Shown: positions 1 through 9,044, counted from the stretch's first letter. The stretch is DNA of 32,640 nucleotides from Salibacter sp031581065 (GCF_031581065.1 NZ_JAVLBN010000024.1:1-32640); one strand, 5' to 3'. The notes: generated by a model not told the origin, from the sequence alone. Made by a program: numbers and translations.

Positions 1-219
1 CGGCAAATGGAAAAGAGAGTGCAGCGTGACACCTCCGGCATTGATGGCAGCTACTCCGGTTGGTGCAGCCACGACATTTTTTTTGTAGGTCGTTGCCAGC
101 AAATGCTTGAGCAGAGTCGTTTTTCCTGTTCCGGCCTTGCCGGTCAAAAAGATGTTTTTGCCGGTTTTATTGACGTATTCCATCAATAACTCGGCATTTT
201 GGGTTAGGGTTATCGACAT
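1..219 (-). CDS. PIF1-like helicase / AAA ATPase, N-terminal part (runs off window)
   Basis: Only the first 73 codons are present, starting at the ATG at 217-219 on the minus strand; the gene continues beyond base 1. The reading contains a Walker A loop, GKAGTGKT, at residues 27-34, which would bind ATP phosphate. It is followed by APTGVAA (52-58) and GGVTLHSLF (62-70), the motif Ia region typical of PIF1/RecD-like superfamily 1B DNA helicases. In Bacteroidota such proteins often carry a C-terminal HRDC or wHTH part, which cannot be seen here. Family membership is secure from these motifs; the exact subfamily and role (G-quadruplex unwinding or replication support) is inference. The plus-strand reading across the same bases is a shadow. 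Confidence 0.85.
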   Translation of the reverse strand, partial: MSITLTQNAELLMEYVNKTGKNIFLTGKAGTGKTTLLKHLLATTYKKNVVAAPTGVAAINAGGVTLHSLFHLP

Positions 220-269
220 AATATGTGGTTTTTCATTAGGCAATCGGCTAAATTAAGGAAAGCTAATGA

Positions 270-674
270 GAATTGAAACCACACGATACGCTATGGCGAA
301 TTGGAGCTTTTATGTTTGGTGGGTATGGATCTTTTCCCGTATCAGATAACATCAGTTTTGATACCAGAGCAATGATTGGTTTTGCAAGTGCATCCTCGCC
401 TAAATTAGACGTAACAGGAAGCGCTAACGGTAATACAGTTTGGATAGAGCAAGAAAGTGCTGACGCTTCTGCCTTTGCCTATCTCGTAGGTGCTGGATTT
501 CAATTTGGTGTTGGCGATAACATAAGTTTACTGACCAATTTAGATTATTTAGGCACAGGACCTGAGTTTTCGGAAGTTGAAACTAAAACTAGTGATGGCA
601 ATACATCAACAAGTACTTGGGAACAGAGTATTGGAACTATAAATTTAAGTGTTGGTATAGCTTACAAGCTTTGA
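270..674 (+). pseudogene. 5'-truncated outer-membrane beta-barrel protein fragment
   Basis: An open frame of about 134 codons begins directly after a stop at 267-269. It has only a TTG (273) or an internal ATG (312) as possible starts. It has no signal peptide. The protein opens in mid-barrel style (GAFMFGGYGSFPVSDNISF) and continues with alternating aromatic/glycine strands up to a terminal strand ending LSVGIAYKL, as expected for the C-terminal end of a small porin-like barrel. An intact member should be longer and start with an export signal, so this is most likely the 3' remnant of such a gene. The same 12-base word, ACGATACGCTAT, lies at both sides (283-294 and 733-744), which hints at rearrangement. 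It could still be expressed as a short protein, but export would be unlikely. Confidence 0.6.
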
Positions 675-744
675 TTGTATTGCTCCGCTACCGCGCGATT
701 TCATCGCGTGGTTTGTAGACAAATTACTTGAAACGATACGCTAT
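283..744. repeat. 12-bp direct repeat flanking the barrel fragment
   Basis: ACGATACGCTAT occurs at 283-294 and again at 733-744. Both copies are preceded by TTGAAAC; the first copy has three extra bases between the two words. The repeats bracket the truncated barrel gene and a hairpin, which suggests two copies of one intergenic repeat unit or a rearrangement scar. Confidence 0.55.
690..712 (+). repeat. REP-like GC-rich hairpin, possible terminator
   Basis: Bases 691-698 (CCGCGCGA) pair with 704-711 (TCGCGTGG), with one G-T wobble, plus A690-T712, around a five-base TTTCA loop. It stands out as a GC-rich stem in AT-rich DNA, 16 bases after the barrel fragment's stop. No T-run follows, so it resembles an intergenic palindromic repeat more than a classical terminator. 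Confidence 0.5.
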
Positions 745-784
745 CTCTAATCATGTGGTAACGGTATCTTAAAAACACTGAGCT

Positions 785-1210
785 CTATTCTGGTTCAGGA
801 AATTCTTTGACTAATTCACCTTCTTTAAACTCAAACTTTTTGAATACCCCTCCATTTTTATTGTACAAATAGCATATACCATGCTTTTCACCATTCTTAT
901 ACTTTAAGGAACTCTTAATGCTCCCATCCATAAAGTACAATTTTGCCATTCCGTGTTTCTGATCATTCTTAATCTCATACTCCGCAGTTAGAATACCTTT
1001 CGTAGCGTAGTTCTCAATCTTATAACCCTCTCCATCAGATAAATAAATCACTTTTTTTAATTTCCCATCCTTATAGAGCTCCTTTTTTACTTTATCATCA
1101 CATGAAATGTGTAAAAAAGCAATTAATAGGACTATCACATATAATGGCTTTAAAAAATTCAGCTTTCTATTATTATCAACATCTATATTCTTCAATTCTC
1201 TAGGTTGCAT
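785..1210 (-). CDS. YwqK/MORN-like repeat lipoprotein
   Basis: This is a 141-residue protein. Residues 1-20 are polar, then a hydrophobic stretch (LYVIVLLIAFLHISC) ends in a cysteine followed by DDK, a lipobox-like arrangement of the kind seen in Bacteroidota lipoproteins. The mature part has three or four short repeats of the type 'GxxHGxxxLYxxxGxxxxxxxYKNGE' (for example KHGMAKLYFMDG and KHGICYLYNKNG), related to the YwqK antitoxin-like/MORN_2 family. These repeats often occur in cell-envelope proteins of this phylum, and the 'antitoxin' family name is not a functional assignment. A much larger relative lies at 20492-22021. No partner gene overlaps it, and no function can be assigned. Confidence 0.65.
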   Translation of the reverse strand: MQPRELKNIDVDNNRKLNFLKPLYVIVLLIAFLHISCDDKVKKELYKDGKLKKVIYLSDGEGYKIENYATKGILTAEYEIKNDQKHGMAKLYFMDGSIKSSLKYKNGEKHGICYLYNKNGGVFKKFEFKEGELVKEFPEPE

Positions 1211-1363
1211 TATTGGTTAATTGTCTTGTATAAAGTAAAATTAATGAATTTTTCACTTTTAGTGGTTTTATTATACTTTTCCTCTCTACTAACAAACTCA
1301 ACCAATTAAAGCGCGTTTGTCCTGATTTAGCCTTTTCATATCCTGCGAAACCCTCAGTTGTAT

Positions 1364-1371
1364 TAGCTTTG
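1364..1371 (+). promoter_or_regulatory. -7 promoter box TAGCTTTG before the antiporter gene
   Basis: TAGCTTTG is an exact match to the Bacteroidota -7 consensus TAnnTTTG, 19 bases before the antiporter ATG. No convincing TTG -33 element is seen at the usual 19-21 base distance, so it is a probable but incomplete promoter that would give a very short leader. Confidence 0.4.
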
Positions 1372-1390
1372 AATTGCCAAAACAATCTCA

Positions 1391-3388
1391 ATGGAAATAC
1401 CTATTCTGCAGGACATCCTCATCATTTTTGCTCTATCGGTATTTGTTGTACTGGTGTTTCACAGGCTAAAACTGCCTTCAGTACTGGGTTTTTTAGCGAC
1501 CGGAATCATAGCCGGACCAAACGGCCTCAGCCTCGTAAAAGCAACGCACGAAGTTGAAGTCCTCTCTGAAATCGGTGTAATTCTGCTGCTTTTTGTCATC
1601 GGGATTGAGTTTTCACTCAAGCAACTCGCCTCTATTAAAAAGACTGTTTTCTTTGGTGGCGGTATTCAGGTGGGTCTGACTATCATGGTTACAGCGCTTG
1701 TTTTTATTCTGCTCGATTTTTCATGGTCTGAAGCCGTATTTACCGGCTTCCTCTTTTCGTTGAGTAGTACGGCTATCGTGCTCAAGCTACTGGCAGAGCG
1801 CAATGAAATCAATCTTCCGCACGGCAGAATGTCATTAGGTGTGCTCATCTTTCAGGATGTCATTGTGGTTCCCATGATGCTCTTCACGCCAATCATAGCC
1901 GGTAATACAGCTGATGTCACAACTGCTTTGCTCAATCTTCTCGTGAAATCACTCATCGTATTAGCTGTTACCTACATCGGGGCGCGGTATGTGATTCCAA
2001 AGCTTTTACACGAAGTTGCGCGAACAAAAAGCAAGGAGCTCTTCCTGCTCACCACGGTTGTTATTTGCGTTGCTGTAGCCTGGACGACTTCACAGGCCGG
2101 ACTATCACTCGCACTGGGAGCTTTCCTTGCAGGGCTCATCATTTCGGAATCGGATTACAGTCATCAGGCAACGAGTATTATTTTGCCATTCAGAGAGCTT
2201 TTTACCAGTCTGTTTTTCGTATCGATCGGGATGCTGTTGAACATCAGTTTCTTTCTTGATCACGTAGGGTTAATTTTGGTTCTGACCATTTTAGTCATCA
2301 TTACCAAAGCAGTCATTGCCGGATTTGCGGCCAGAGTTTTAAACTACAGCCCCAGGACGGTTATTCTCACCGGGCTCACTCTTTTCCAGGTTGGGGAGTT
2401 TGCTTTCATCCTATCAGAATTTGGTATTTCAAACGGCTTGCTCAGCGAAACAAACTACCAGTATTTCCTTTCAGTTTCAATCGCTTCAATGGCAATTACG
2501 CCCGTTGCGATTATGAAAGGCCAAAAAATTTCAGCTCTGTTCATGGGAACGCAGTTCAGGAAGCGCGTAATGAACTGGCAAACGGCTGCTCAAAAACAAA
2601 AACGCAAAGATCCTGTGGATGAGGGATTATCTGATCACCTCATAATTGTGGGTTTTGGTGTGAACGGAAAAAATGTTGCACGGGCCGCTAAATACGCTAA
2701 AATTCCTTACATCATTATCGAGTTCAATGCCGATGTTGTGCAGGAGGAACAAGAAAAAGGAGAGCCCATTTTATACGGGGATGCCTCTCACGATCACATC
2801 CTCAAGCATTGCCACGTACAAGAGGCAAGAGTTGTAGTTGTTGCCATTTCAGACTCACAGGCGATTAAAGGAATAACATCGGCAATCAGGAATATTTCTC
2901 AACAGGTTCACCTCATCATCAGAACCCGTTATGTGAAAGACATCGATTCGCTAATAGAAATGGGAGCTGATGAAGTTATTCCCGAGGAATTTGAAACCAG
3001 CATCGAAATTTTCTCCCGCGTTATGCATCGCTTCCTGGTTCCGATCGATAATATTGACACGATGATCAACACGATCAGATCCGATAACTACGAAATGTTC
3101 AGACCCAAAACGCACCTCAAAGCAAACTCCGGTGATGTGTTGCCGAGGCTCAACATAGAGTGTGTTCGTGTTTCGCGTGAAGGCGGTTTAGTTGAAGGGA
3201 AAACCGTTGAAAGTGCTGAGGTTCGAAAGGCATTTGGAGTTTCAATCATCGCGCTGATGCGCAAAAACGAATTGAGGTCGAGTATCAAACCATCGACCAA
3301 AATCAAGCGTGACGACTTGCTCTACATTACCGGTAGCAAGAAAAATATTGAACGTTTTATCGAAGCTGTTTCGCTGCCTAAGGTTTGA
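1391..3388 (+). CDS. KefB/KefC-type monovalent cation:proton antiporter (CPA2)
   Basis: This 665-residue inner-membrane protein has three parts. Residues 1 to about 385 form a Na+/H+-exchanger membrane domain with about a dozen hydrophobic segments, including IFQDVIVVP near 153-161 (the ion-site aspartate region) and GLSLALGAFLAG near 237-248. A TrkA-N/RCK nucleotide-binding domain follows at about 415-530 with the Rossmann motif GFGVNGKNVA. A TrkA-C/RCK_C domain ends the protein (about 585-663). This order is that of KefB/KefC/YbaL potassium-efflux systems, which exchange K+ for H+ and are gated by ligands on the RCK part. There is no KefF/KefG quinone-reductase partner nearby, so glutathione gating cannot be claimed. 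It is full length and stands alone, with a RhuM remnant beginning just after its stop on the other strand. Confidence 0.9.
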   Translation: MEIPILQDILIIFALSVFVVLVFHRLKLPSVLGFLATGIIAGPNGLSLVKATHEVEVLSEIGVILLLFVIGIEFSLKQLASIKKTVFFGGGIQVGLTIMVTALVFILLDFSWSEAVFTGFLFSLSSTAIVLKLLAERNEINLPHGRMSLGVLIFQDVIVVPMMLFTPIIAGNTADVTTALLNLLVKSLIVLAVTYIGARYVIPKLLHEVARTKSKELFLLTTVVICVAVAWTTSQAGLSLALGAFLAGLIISESDYSHQATSIILPFRELFTSLFFVSIGMLLNISFFLDHVGLILVLTILVIITKAVIAGFAARVLNYSPRTVILTGLTLFQVGEFAFILSEFGISNGLLSETNYQYFLSVSIASMAITPVAIMKGQKISALFMGTQFRKRVMNWQTAAQKQKRKDPVDEGLSDHLIIVGFGVNGKNVARAAKYAKIPYIIIEFNADVVQEEQEKGEPILYGDASHDHILKHCHVQEARVVVVAISDSQAIKGITSAIRNISQQVHLIIRTRYVKDIDSLIEMGADEVIPEEFETSIEIFSRVMHRFLVPIDNIDTMINTIRSDNYEMFRPKTHLKANSGDVLPRLNIECVRVSREGGLVEGKTVESAEVRKAFGVSIIALMRKNELRSSIKPSTKIKRDDLLYITGSKKNIERFIEAVSLPKV

Positions 3389-3404
3389 TTGAGATAAGGT
3401 TGCT

Positions 3405-3627
3405 GATCAGTTGTTAAGTAATCCTTAATAACTGATTTTCTATCTAACTCTTTTTCTTTCAGTATATTAGACGCGTGCATGCTGATATTAGGTATAGAGG
3501 TGTCAAAAAGCTCAGCAAGTTGCTGCTGATTCATCCATACATTGCCACCTTTAGCATATAAGGCCACAGATGCTTTACCATCATTCGTGTTGTAAATAAT
3601 AATATTTTGTTCTGCTTCACTACTCAT
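3405..3627 (-). pseudogene. RhuM-family (virulence/Fic-associated) remnant, N-terminal part only
   Basis: Read from the ATG at 3627, about 73 codons match the start of RhuM proteins: IIIYNTNDGK, then NVWMNQQQLAELFDTSIPNIS (a DNA-binding-like N-terminal module), then KELDRKSVIKDYLTT. After that the similarity stops. The frame runs on for 28 unrelated codons that are merely antisense to the antiporter's 3' end. Intact RhuM proteins are about 330 residues, so at least three quarters of the gene is lost. RhuM genes occur in mobile and defence-type gene sets; this is a decayed leftover, and its deletion edge lies about 15 bases from the antiporter's stop codon. A short peptide could still be made. 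Confidence 0.75.
3406..3439 (+). terminator. Possible terminator hairpin after the antiporter gene
   Basis: ATCAGTTGTTAAG (3406-3418) pairs with CTTAATAACTGAT (3424-3436), giving 12 Watson-Crick pairs and one mismatch or wobble around a five-base loop, followed by TTT. It is AT-rich, so its strength is doubtful. It lies 17 bases after the antiporter stop and exactly at the broken end of the RhuM remnant. Confidence 0.4.
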
Positions 3628-3818
3628 TTTTTCTCAGTGGAATTTTTTCAATTGGTTATCAGGTTTTCAACTCTAAAATTAGATGCCAGTAAGTTTGTGT
3701 TAAAACAAATATAAAATTCAACACCTTACTATTGAACTACCTGATATACTTTTAGCTTTTCATATTTACCCAACTTAAAACTTTTTTCCATTATTGCTTA
3801 GAATTTTAACTCTCTCTT

Positions 3819-5942
3819 ATGTCAATCATTTCGGCAATTAGCCAAATCACAAATATTCCGGAAAATCAGGTTAAAAAGACGCTGGCCCTTTTTGATGACG
3901 GGGCTACAATTCCGTTCGTGGCGCGATACAGGAAAGAAGTCACTGGCGGACTTGACGAAACGCAACTGGAAAAGATCGTCAATGAGCACGAGCGCATCCA
4001 AAACTTTGAAAAACGCAGGAAGTACATCCTGGAAACGCTGGCTGAGAAAGAGGTTCTGACCGATGAACTGAAAAAAGAAATTGAGTCGGCACAAACTGAG
4101 CAGGAACTCGAAGATCTCTACCTTCCTTACAAAACGAAACGAGCCACTAAAGCTGAGAAAGCACGAAAAGCCGGACTTGAGCCGCTGGCTAAAATGATGA
4201 TGGCACAACGCGACCCTGATCTCGAAAATAAGGCACAGCGATTCGTCAGTGATCAATTTGAAAGTGTCAATGATGCACTTCAGGGAGCGCGAGATATTGT
4301 GGCAGAATGGATGAGTGAAAACTCGATCGTCCGCCAGCGATTGCGCGAGATGTTTGAAAAGTTTGCCCGTATAGAATCGAAAGTCGTGAAGTCAAAGAAA
4401 GAGGAAGCTGAACGATACCGCGATTACTGGGATATGCAGCAAACGCTATCTAAAATTCCATCTCACCGTTTACTCGCAATGCGCAGAGGTGAAAACGAAG
4501 GCTTCCTTCGCGTGAAAATTGAAATCGATGAAGAGCGAGCACAGCAGTTCATGGAGCGATTCTTTGTCAAGCGCGACTCGGCTTGTCGTGAAGAGATAGA
4601 ACTCGCTATTAAAGATGCTTACAAAAGACTTTTAAAACCTTCGCTGGAAAACGAGTTTGCAGCAAAGTCAAAAGAAAAAGCCGATCAGCAGGCTATTAAT
4701 ATTTTCAAGACCAACCTCCAGCAACTTTTGCTCACTGCTCCGATTGGTGAAAAAAGAACACTCGCTATCGATCCCGGTTTCAGAACCGGATGTAAACTCG
4801 TGTGTATCGATGAACACGGAGATTTGCTCCACAACGAAACCATTTATCCACACCCGCCACAAAACGAAAAAGGACGGGCAAAGTCGAAAATCAATCAGCT
4901 CGTCAACACCTTTAAAATCGATGCAATTGCCATCGGTAACGGAACGGCAGGCAGAGAAACTGAAATTCTGGTCAAAGGCGTTCGGTTTGAAAAAGATGTG
5001 GAGGTTTTTGTGGTGAATGAAGCCGGAGCTTCAGTTTATTCTGCCAGTTCAATTGCCAGGAAAGAATTTCCAAAATACGATGTAACGGTAAGAGGTTCTG
5101 TGAGCATCGGGCGAAGGTTACAAGATCCCCTTGCAGAGTTGGTGAAAATTGACCCCAAATCAATTGGCGTGGGGCAATATCAACATGATGTGGATCAAAA
5201 AATGCTTCAATCGGCACTGGATCAAACTGTTATCAACACTGTAAATCAGGTTGGTGTGGAATTAAATACTGCGAGTGAGTACCTGTTGCAGTACGTGAGC
5301 GGACTCAACAAAGGCAGCGCTCAAAAGATCGTAACGCACCGAAGCAAAATAAACGGTTTTAAGAACCGAAAAGAGGTTTTAGAGGTAAGTGGGCTCGGAC
5401 CAAAAGCATTTCAACAATGCGCAGGCTTTTTACGCATCAGGAATGGCGAAAACGTTCTCGACAATACCGCTGTACACCCAGAGAGTTACGACATCGTGAA
5501 AAAGATGGCGAAAAGCTTATCGGTCAGAACCGAGGAGCTCGCTGGTAACCGCGAACTTTTGGAAAAACTGGATCTGACCAATTTTGTGAATAAGGAAGTT
5601 GGGCTTCCCACTTTGAAAGACATCGTGGAAGAGCTCAAAAAACCGGGAAGAGATCCGCGTAAAAAAGCCAAAATGTTTGAGTTCGATAAATCGCTCAAAT
5701 CGATTGAAAGTGTTGAAGAAGGAATGATCGTGCCGGGAATTGTCACCAACCTCACCAATTTTGGTGCTTTTGTGGATATCGGCATCAAGCAAAACGGGTT
5801 GATTCACGTGAGCGAAATCGCAAACGAGTTCGTAGATGATCCTACCCAACATTTACACCTCGATCAACAGGTTAGAGTGAAAATAATTGGTGTTGATGTG
5901 GAGAGAAAACGGATTGCCTGTTCACTGAAGCAAGTAGATTAG
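3819..5942 (+). CDS. tex: Tex, RNA-binding transcription accessory protein
   Basis: This 707-residue cytoplasmic protein has the full Tex layout: an N-terminal helical Tex region (about 1-190), a YqgF/RNase H-like domain beginning near residue 311 with the motif LAIDPGFRTGCK, helix-hairpin-helix repeats (about 490-555, with GLNKGSAQKIV and VSGLGPKAF), and a C-terminal S1 RNA-binding domain (about 631-705) with GIVTNLTNFGAFVDIG and GLIHVSEI. Tex binds nucleic acid, and in other bacteria it affects transcription and expression of certain genes; its exact role is unsettled. The length is normal for the family. It contains two copies of the dispersed GGTCAGARCC word (4052-4061 and 5522-5531), plus a near match at 5570-5579. 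It is monocistronic as far as can be seen, and the next gene converges on it. Confidence 0.95.
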   Translation: MSIISAISQITNIPENQVKKTLALFDDGATIPFVARYRKEVTGGLDETQLEKIVNEHERIQNFEKRRKYILETLAEKEVLTDELKKEIESAQTEQELEDLYLPYKTKRATKAEKARKAGLEPLAKMMMAQRDPDLENKAQRFVSDQFESVNDALQGARDIVAEWMSENSIVRQRLREMFEKFARIESKVVKSKKEEAERYRDYWDMQQTLSKIPSHRLLAMRRGENEGFLRVKIEIDEERAQQFMERFFVKRDSACREEIELAIKDAYKRLLKPSLENEFAAKSKEKADQQAINIFKTNLQQLLLTAPIGEKRTLAIDPGFRTGCKLVCIDEHGDLLHNETIYPHPPQNEKGRAKSKINQLVNTFKIDAIAIGNGTAGRETEILVKGVRFEKDVEVFVVNEAGASVYSASSIARKEFPKYDVTVRGSVSIGRRLQDPLAELVKIDPKSIGVGQYQHDVDQKMLQSALDQTVINTVNQVGVELNTASEYLLQYVSGLNKGSAQKIVTHRSKINGFKNRKEVLEVSGLGPKAFQQCAGFLRIRNGENVLDNTAVHPESYDIVKKMAKSLSVRTEELAGNRELLEKLDLTNFVNKEVGLPTLKDIVEELKKPGRDPRKKAKMFEFDKSLKSIESVEEGMIVPGIVTNLTNFGAFVDIGIKQNGLIHVSEIANEFVDDPTQHLHLDQQVRVKIIGVDVERKRIACSLKQVD

Positions 5943-5976
5943 TAGTGTTTTTCTCTTTGGCTTGATGCAAAAGATT

Positions 5977-6696
5977 TTAAAGCGTATCCATCACTTCCTG
6001 CAAAATCGTTTTTGATTTTATTTCGCGGACACCTTCCAGATGGAGCTGGTAGTACATAATCAGTTGATCGAGCAATACCTGCCTTGTTTGTCGGTTGAGC
6101 TTGAGTTCGTGCATATCCTCAAAACTCGTTAACAAGAGATATTTCACAGCATCGCTATACTCTTTATCAACCGAATACTGACCTGTATTTTCATGCGTGA
6201 AATTCCCGTTGAGCAAATCAAAGTAATGGTCAGAGCCAGTCTCAGGCATGATTCCCAAAAACCGCGTGATATGCCAACCGGCAAACAAGTGAAAATTGGC
6301 AATTCCCTCTTCAGATCCGTCAAACCAAACGAGGTGAATACGCAGCCAGTCGAACAAATCGACATGCGGATCTGATTCCTGAAGGCTTTTGTAAAGCAAC
6401 TCTGCCAGGAAAATAGCCTGAGATGATTTGAGGAAATCATATGGAATGGTGGAATAGGTTGTAGAGAGCGAGCAGGTATTTGCACGATGCATATTCGCGT
6501 TTTCCTTGTATCTGAACGTTATTTCTACGAGCGATAACGGCTGAAAAAGGTTTGCCTTCGTTTTGGCTTTTTTCTTGCGAACTCCCTGAACGAGAAAAGA
6601 CTTCAGTCCTAAGTCACGAGTAAACACTCTAACGATAATACTCGATTCGCTGTACTGAATTCGATTGATGACAAATCCGAGCTGTTTTGTGATCAT
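5977..6696 (-). CDS. recO: DNA repair protein RecO
   Basis: At 239 residues this is the usual size. RecO works with RecF and RecR to load RecA on gapped DNA coated with SSB. The N-terminal OB-fold opens with QLGFVINRIQYSESSIIVRVFT, continues with GLKSFLVQGVRKKK and FQPLSLVEITF, and is followed by an all-helical domain with AELLYKSLQE and FLGIMPE. The zinc-binding cysteines seen in some RecO proteins are not present, as in many Bacteroidota. The start is the ATG at 6694-6696, only two bases after the porZ stop, so the two genes are almost certainly co-transcribed. A GGTCAGAGCC word sits at 6228-6237. Confidence 0.9.
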   Translation of the reverse strand: MITKQLGFVINRIQYSESSIIVRVFTRDLGLKSFLVQGVRKKKAKTKANLFQPLSLVEITFRYKENANMHRANTCSLSTTYSTIPYDFLKSSQAIFLAELLYKSLQESDPHVDLFDWLRIHLVWFDGSEEGIANFHLFAGWHITRFLGIMPETGSDHYFDLLNGNFTHENTGQYSVDKEYSDAVKYLLLTSFEDMHELKLNRQTRQVLLDQLIMYYQLHLEGVREIKSKTILQEVMDTL

Positions 6697-6698
6697 GT

Positions 6699-9044
6699 TT
6701 AGCGATTGATCAAAATCTTGGTTGCTGCTGCTTCAAGCCCTTCTGAATCTGAAGCGAAAACAAGATAAACACCAGCCGGAACAGGGCTACCATTCATGTT
6801 TTTACCATTCCAAATTGCCTGTCCGCCATCAGCATAAGTATCGAATACGAGGTTTCCGTTGATATCAGTGATTTTTACTGCTGAGTTTGGCGCCAACCCT
6901 TTAATCGCTATGTTTCCGGTAAACCCGGGACTCACCGGGTTCGGATAGGCGTAAACATCTTGGTAAAGCGGATCGCCTTCAGTTGCTGTTCCTTTATAAG
7001 CGACAACTCCATCTCCAGTGGCAATCATCACTTCACCGTTGAATGGATTTACGCCTATATCCACAATTTCATTAGAGATGAGCGAACTATTTTCTTTTGT
7101 GAAATGGAATATCTCTTCACTCCCATCTTCACTCATGAGAAAAACTCCTGAGCTCTGTGTTCCAAACCATTTTCTGTTTGCCCCATCAATAGCAATTGTG
7201 GTGACAACTTCTGTTTCGAGAAGGTAATTTGTGACGCCATCAACTTCTACGAATATTCGTTGAGCATCAAAGTTTACTCCCTGTTCAAAAACACTTCCCG
7301 GAGAATAGAAAACCACAACTCCCTGATCTGTACCAACCCAAATTCGGCCTTCGAGATCTTCTTCCATTGAGTAAACATTGGTTGAGGGCAGCCCTCCATT
7401 TCCACCTGCTGAGTTGAGTATTTTAGCCCGATCGTCTTGTGTGTTGAGCGGTGTTCCATTGTCGTCAAATACGAGGATTCCTTTTCCTTTATTGGGTAAG
7501 AGCATCCATTTGTATCCTGTTTGTGAAGCGATAATATCTCCAGATGCGGCTTCGGAGTCGAGGTACTCACTCAGGTTGTAACTCATAAATTCTCCTTCTG
7601 CGGTTCTGACCGCAACTCCAAATTGAGTAATACTGTTTGAAATCCACAGGTTTCCCTGCTCGTCAAAATCGAGGCCGTTTATTCGAACATCTGTTCCAAC
7701 AGTATCATCGAGTCCTGAAACATTTTTTAGCGGACTGTTATCATTGTCGTAAATCTCAATGAGTTCTTCGCTTTCAAATTCCAAAATTCCCGATCCTATT
7801 GTGCCAACGAAAAAGTGTGACTCGTCTGTTGGGTCAACAGCCAGAGAGATGTAATCAAAAACATTGTTGAGCCGATCATCATCCAGGTAGCTGTATTGGC
7901 TCCAATCACCACTATTGCTGAGGAAATAAACACCTTCTCTGAGGTATTCATTGCCGAGTCCCCGGTTGGTAGCACCTGATGCTATGTAAGTTTGCTCGTT
8001 GCCGAATGCAAATTCATTGGCGTTGTTTGTGGGCGGGCCATCGAGTAAAAATCGATCAAAGCCCTCTAGATTTTTCACTTTTATCACACCTTGTTGATCA
8101 TCAGCGATCCAGTGATTGTTTTCGCCATCTTTTACAATTGCCCTGGGTTGCGCTCTTTGACCTGTATAGTACTGAAATATAGTTTGTTGTACCTGAAAAC
8201 CAGAGTCAACGATCACAACATCACCATTTCGGGAAAGTAATAACTGATCAGTATATGCGATGATATCAAAGAAGTTTGATTCTTGCAGAAATTGGGGAGA
8301 AAACCATCCGGAATCTGACTGGATGAGAATTGAGTCTGCAGCGTATTTATCACTGGGTATGTTGAGTACTAATTTGTTTTGGAAAATCTCAACAAATTCA
8401 TATTCAGTATTTGGCTCGGGATCGTAAGCGGGTTTTTCCCATGCGATGTAGTAGCCTACGTTGGGATCTGACAGAGATGCTTTATAAAGCCCTTCTTCAG
8501 TAGCAGCAAATATGGTGTCTCCTTTAAATGCCACATCGAAAACAGCAAGGTCTCCCTCCTGGTTGAGCCTGAAGGTTTCTGATACTTCTCTCCTGGAAAT
8601 ATTGTATTGCACAATGCCGAATGTGGTCGTTAGATAAGCGTGCTGACCATCACATTGAATATTGGTAATTCTTTTATCACCTGCAATATTTGCTCGCTCA
8701 ATATCCTGAATTGAATAGATTGTATTTTCAGTGATTAAATCAAAAATACCGTTGTTGTAACCCACAATAACAGTATTTGTATTTTGATCATAACCGAGAG
8801 CCGTTACACCAACCTCTGATAAACCATTCAAAGCACTCAATCTACGAGCCGAATTATCTCGTTTGTCTATCTCAACAAGAGAAAATGGTGTTGCTGCATA
8901 AACTTTGTTTTTAGCAGCTACTACTTTGAAAGTAGATTTATAAGGAAGATAATCTATCCAGGTTCCAACAGAGTTTCCTGATTGACCAAAAACTGAATTG
9001 GACAAAATTGTTACGGTCAGAACCAAATATCCCAGGTATTTCAT
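6699..9044 (-). CDS. porZ: PorZ-like type IX secretion system protein
   Basis: This 781-residue exported protein has a signal peptide at residues 1-20 (ending VFG/Q). Two beta-propeller blocks follow, made of repeated strand sets such as NKVYAATPFSLVEID, RLSALNGLSEVGVTALGYD, VIVGYNNGIFDLI and GRIWVGTDQGVVVF. The protein ends in a C-terminal domain of about 85 residues with AYPNPVSPG, KITDINGNLV and PAGVYLV, the FlgD-Ig/CTD-like form. The GTWIDYLPY start and the NGLS step are typical of PorZ. PorZ is a cell-surface part of the type IX secretion attachment complex in Bacteroidota. It is followed after two bases by recO. Another two-component-regulator-type propeller would be the main alternative, but size, order and C-terminal domain favour PorZ. 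Confidence 0.8.
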   Translation of the reverse strand: MKYLGYLVLTVTILSNSVFGQSGNSVGTWIDYLPYKSTFKVVAAKNKVYAATPFSLVEIDKRDNSARRLSALNGLSEVGVTALGYDQNTNTVIVGYNNGIFDLITENTIYSIQDIERANIAGDKRITNIQCDGQHAYLTTTFGIVQYNISRREVSETFRLNQEGDLAVFDVAFKGDTIFAATEEGLYKASLSDPNVGYYIAWEKPAYDPEPNTEYEFVEIFQNKLVLNIPSDKYAADSILIQSDSGWFSPQFLQESNFFDIIAYTDQLLLSRNGDVVIVDSGFQVQQTIFQYYTGQRAQPRAIVKDGENNHWIADDQQGVIKVKNLEGFDRFLLDGPPTNNANEFAFGNEQTYIASGATNRGLGNEYLREGVYFLSNSGDWSQYSYLDDDRLNNVFDYISLAVDPTDESHFFVGTIGSGILEFESEELIEIYDNDNSPLKNVSGLDDTVGTDVRINGLDFDEQGNLWISNSITQFGVAVRTAEGEFMSYNLSEYLDSEAASGDIIASQTGYKWMLLPNKGKGILVFDDNGTPLNTQDDRAKILNSAGGNGGLPSTNVYSMEEDLEGRIWVGTDQGVVVFYSPGSVFEQGVNFDAQRIFVEVDGVTNYLLETEVVTTIAIDGANRKWFGTQSSGVFLMSEDGSEEIFHFTKENSSLISNEIVDIGVNPFNGEVMIATGDGVVAYKGTATEGDPLYQDVYAYPNPVSPGFTGNIAIKGLAPNSAVKITDINGNLVFDTYADGGQAIWNGKNMNGSPVPAGVYLVFASDSEGLEAAATKILINR

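Noticed and set aside
1200..1391. 63-codon minus-strand frame between the small lipoprotein gene and the antiporter gene
   Set aside because: It overlaps both the neighbouring start and the antiporter promoter, has no recognisable domain, signal or membrane segment, and looks like chance coding.
3822..4256. Long minus-strand frame opposite tex (144 codons)
   Set aside because: It lies fully inside the conserved Tex gene in antisense and shows no domain; similar long frames occur opposite mnmG and DUF4175 for the same reason.
5804..5813. CACGTG core in tex as a third parS
   Set aside because: Only the central bases match; the outer arms of the 16-base palindrome are absent.
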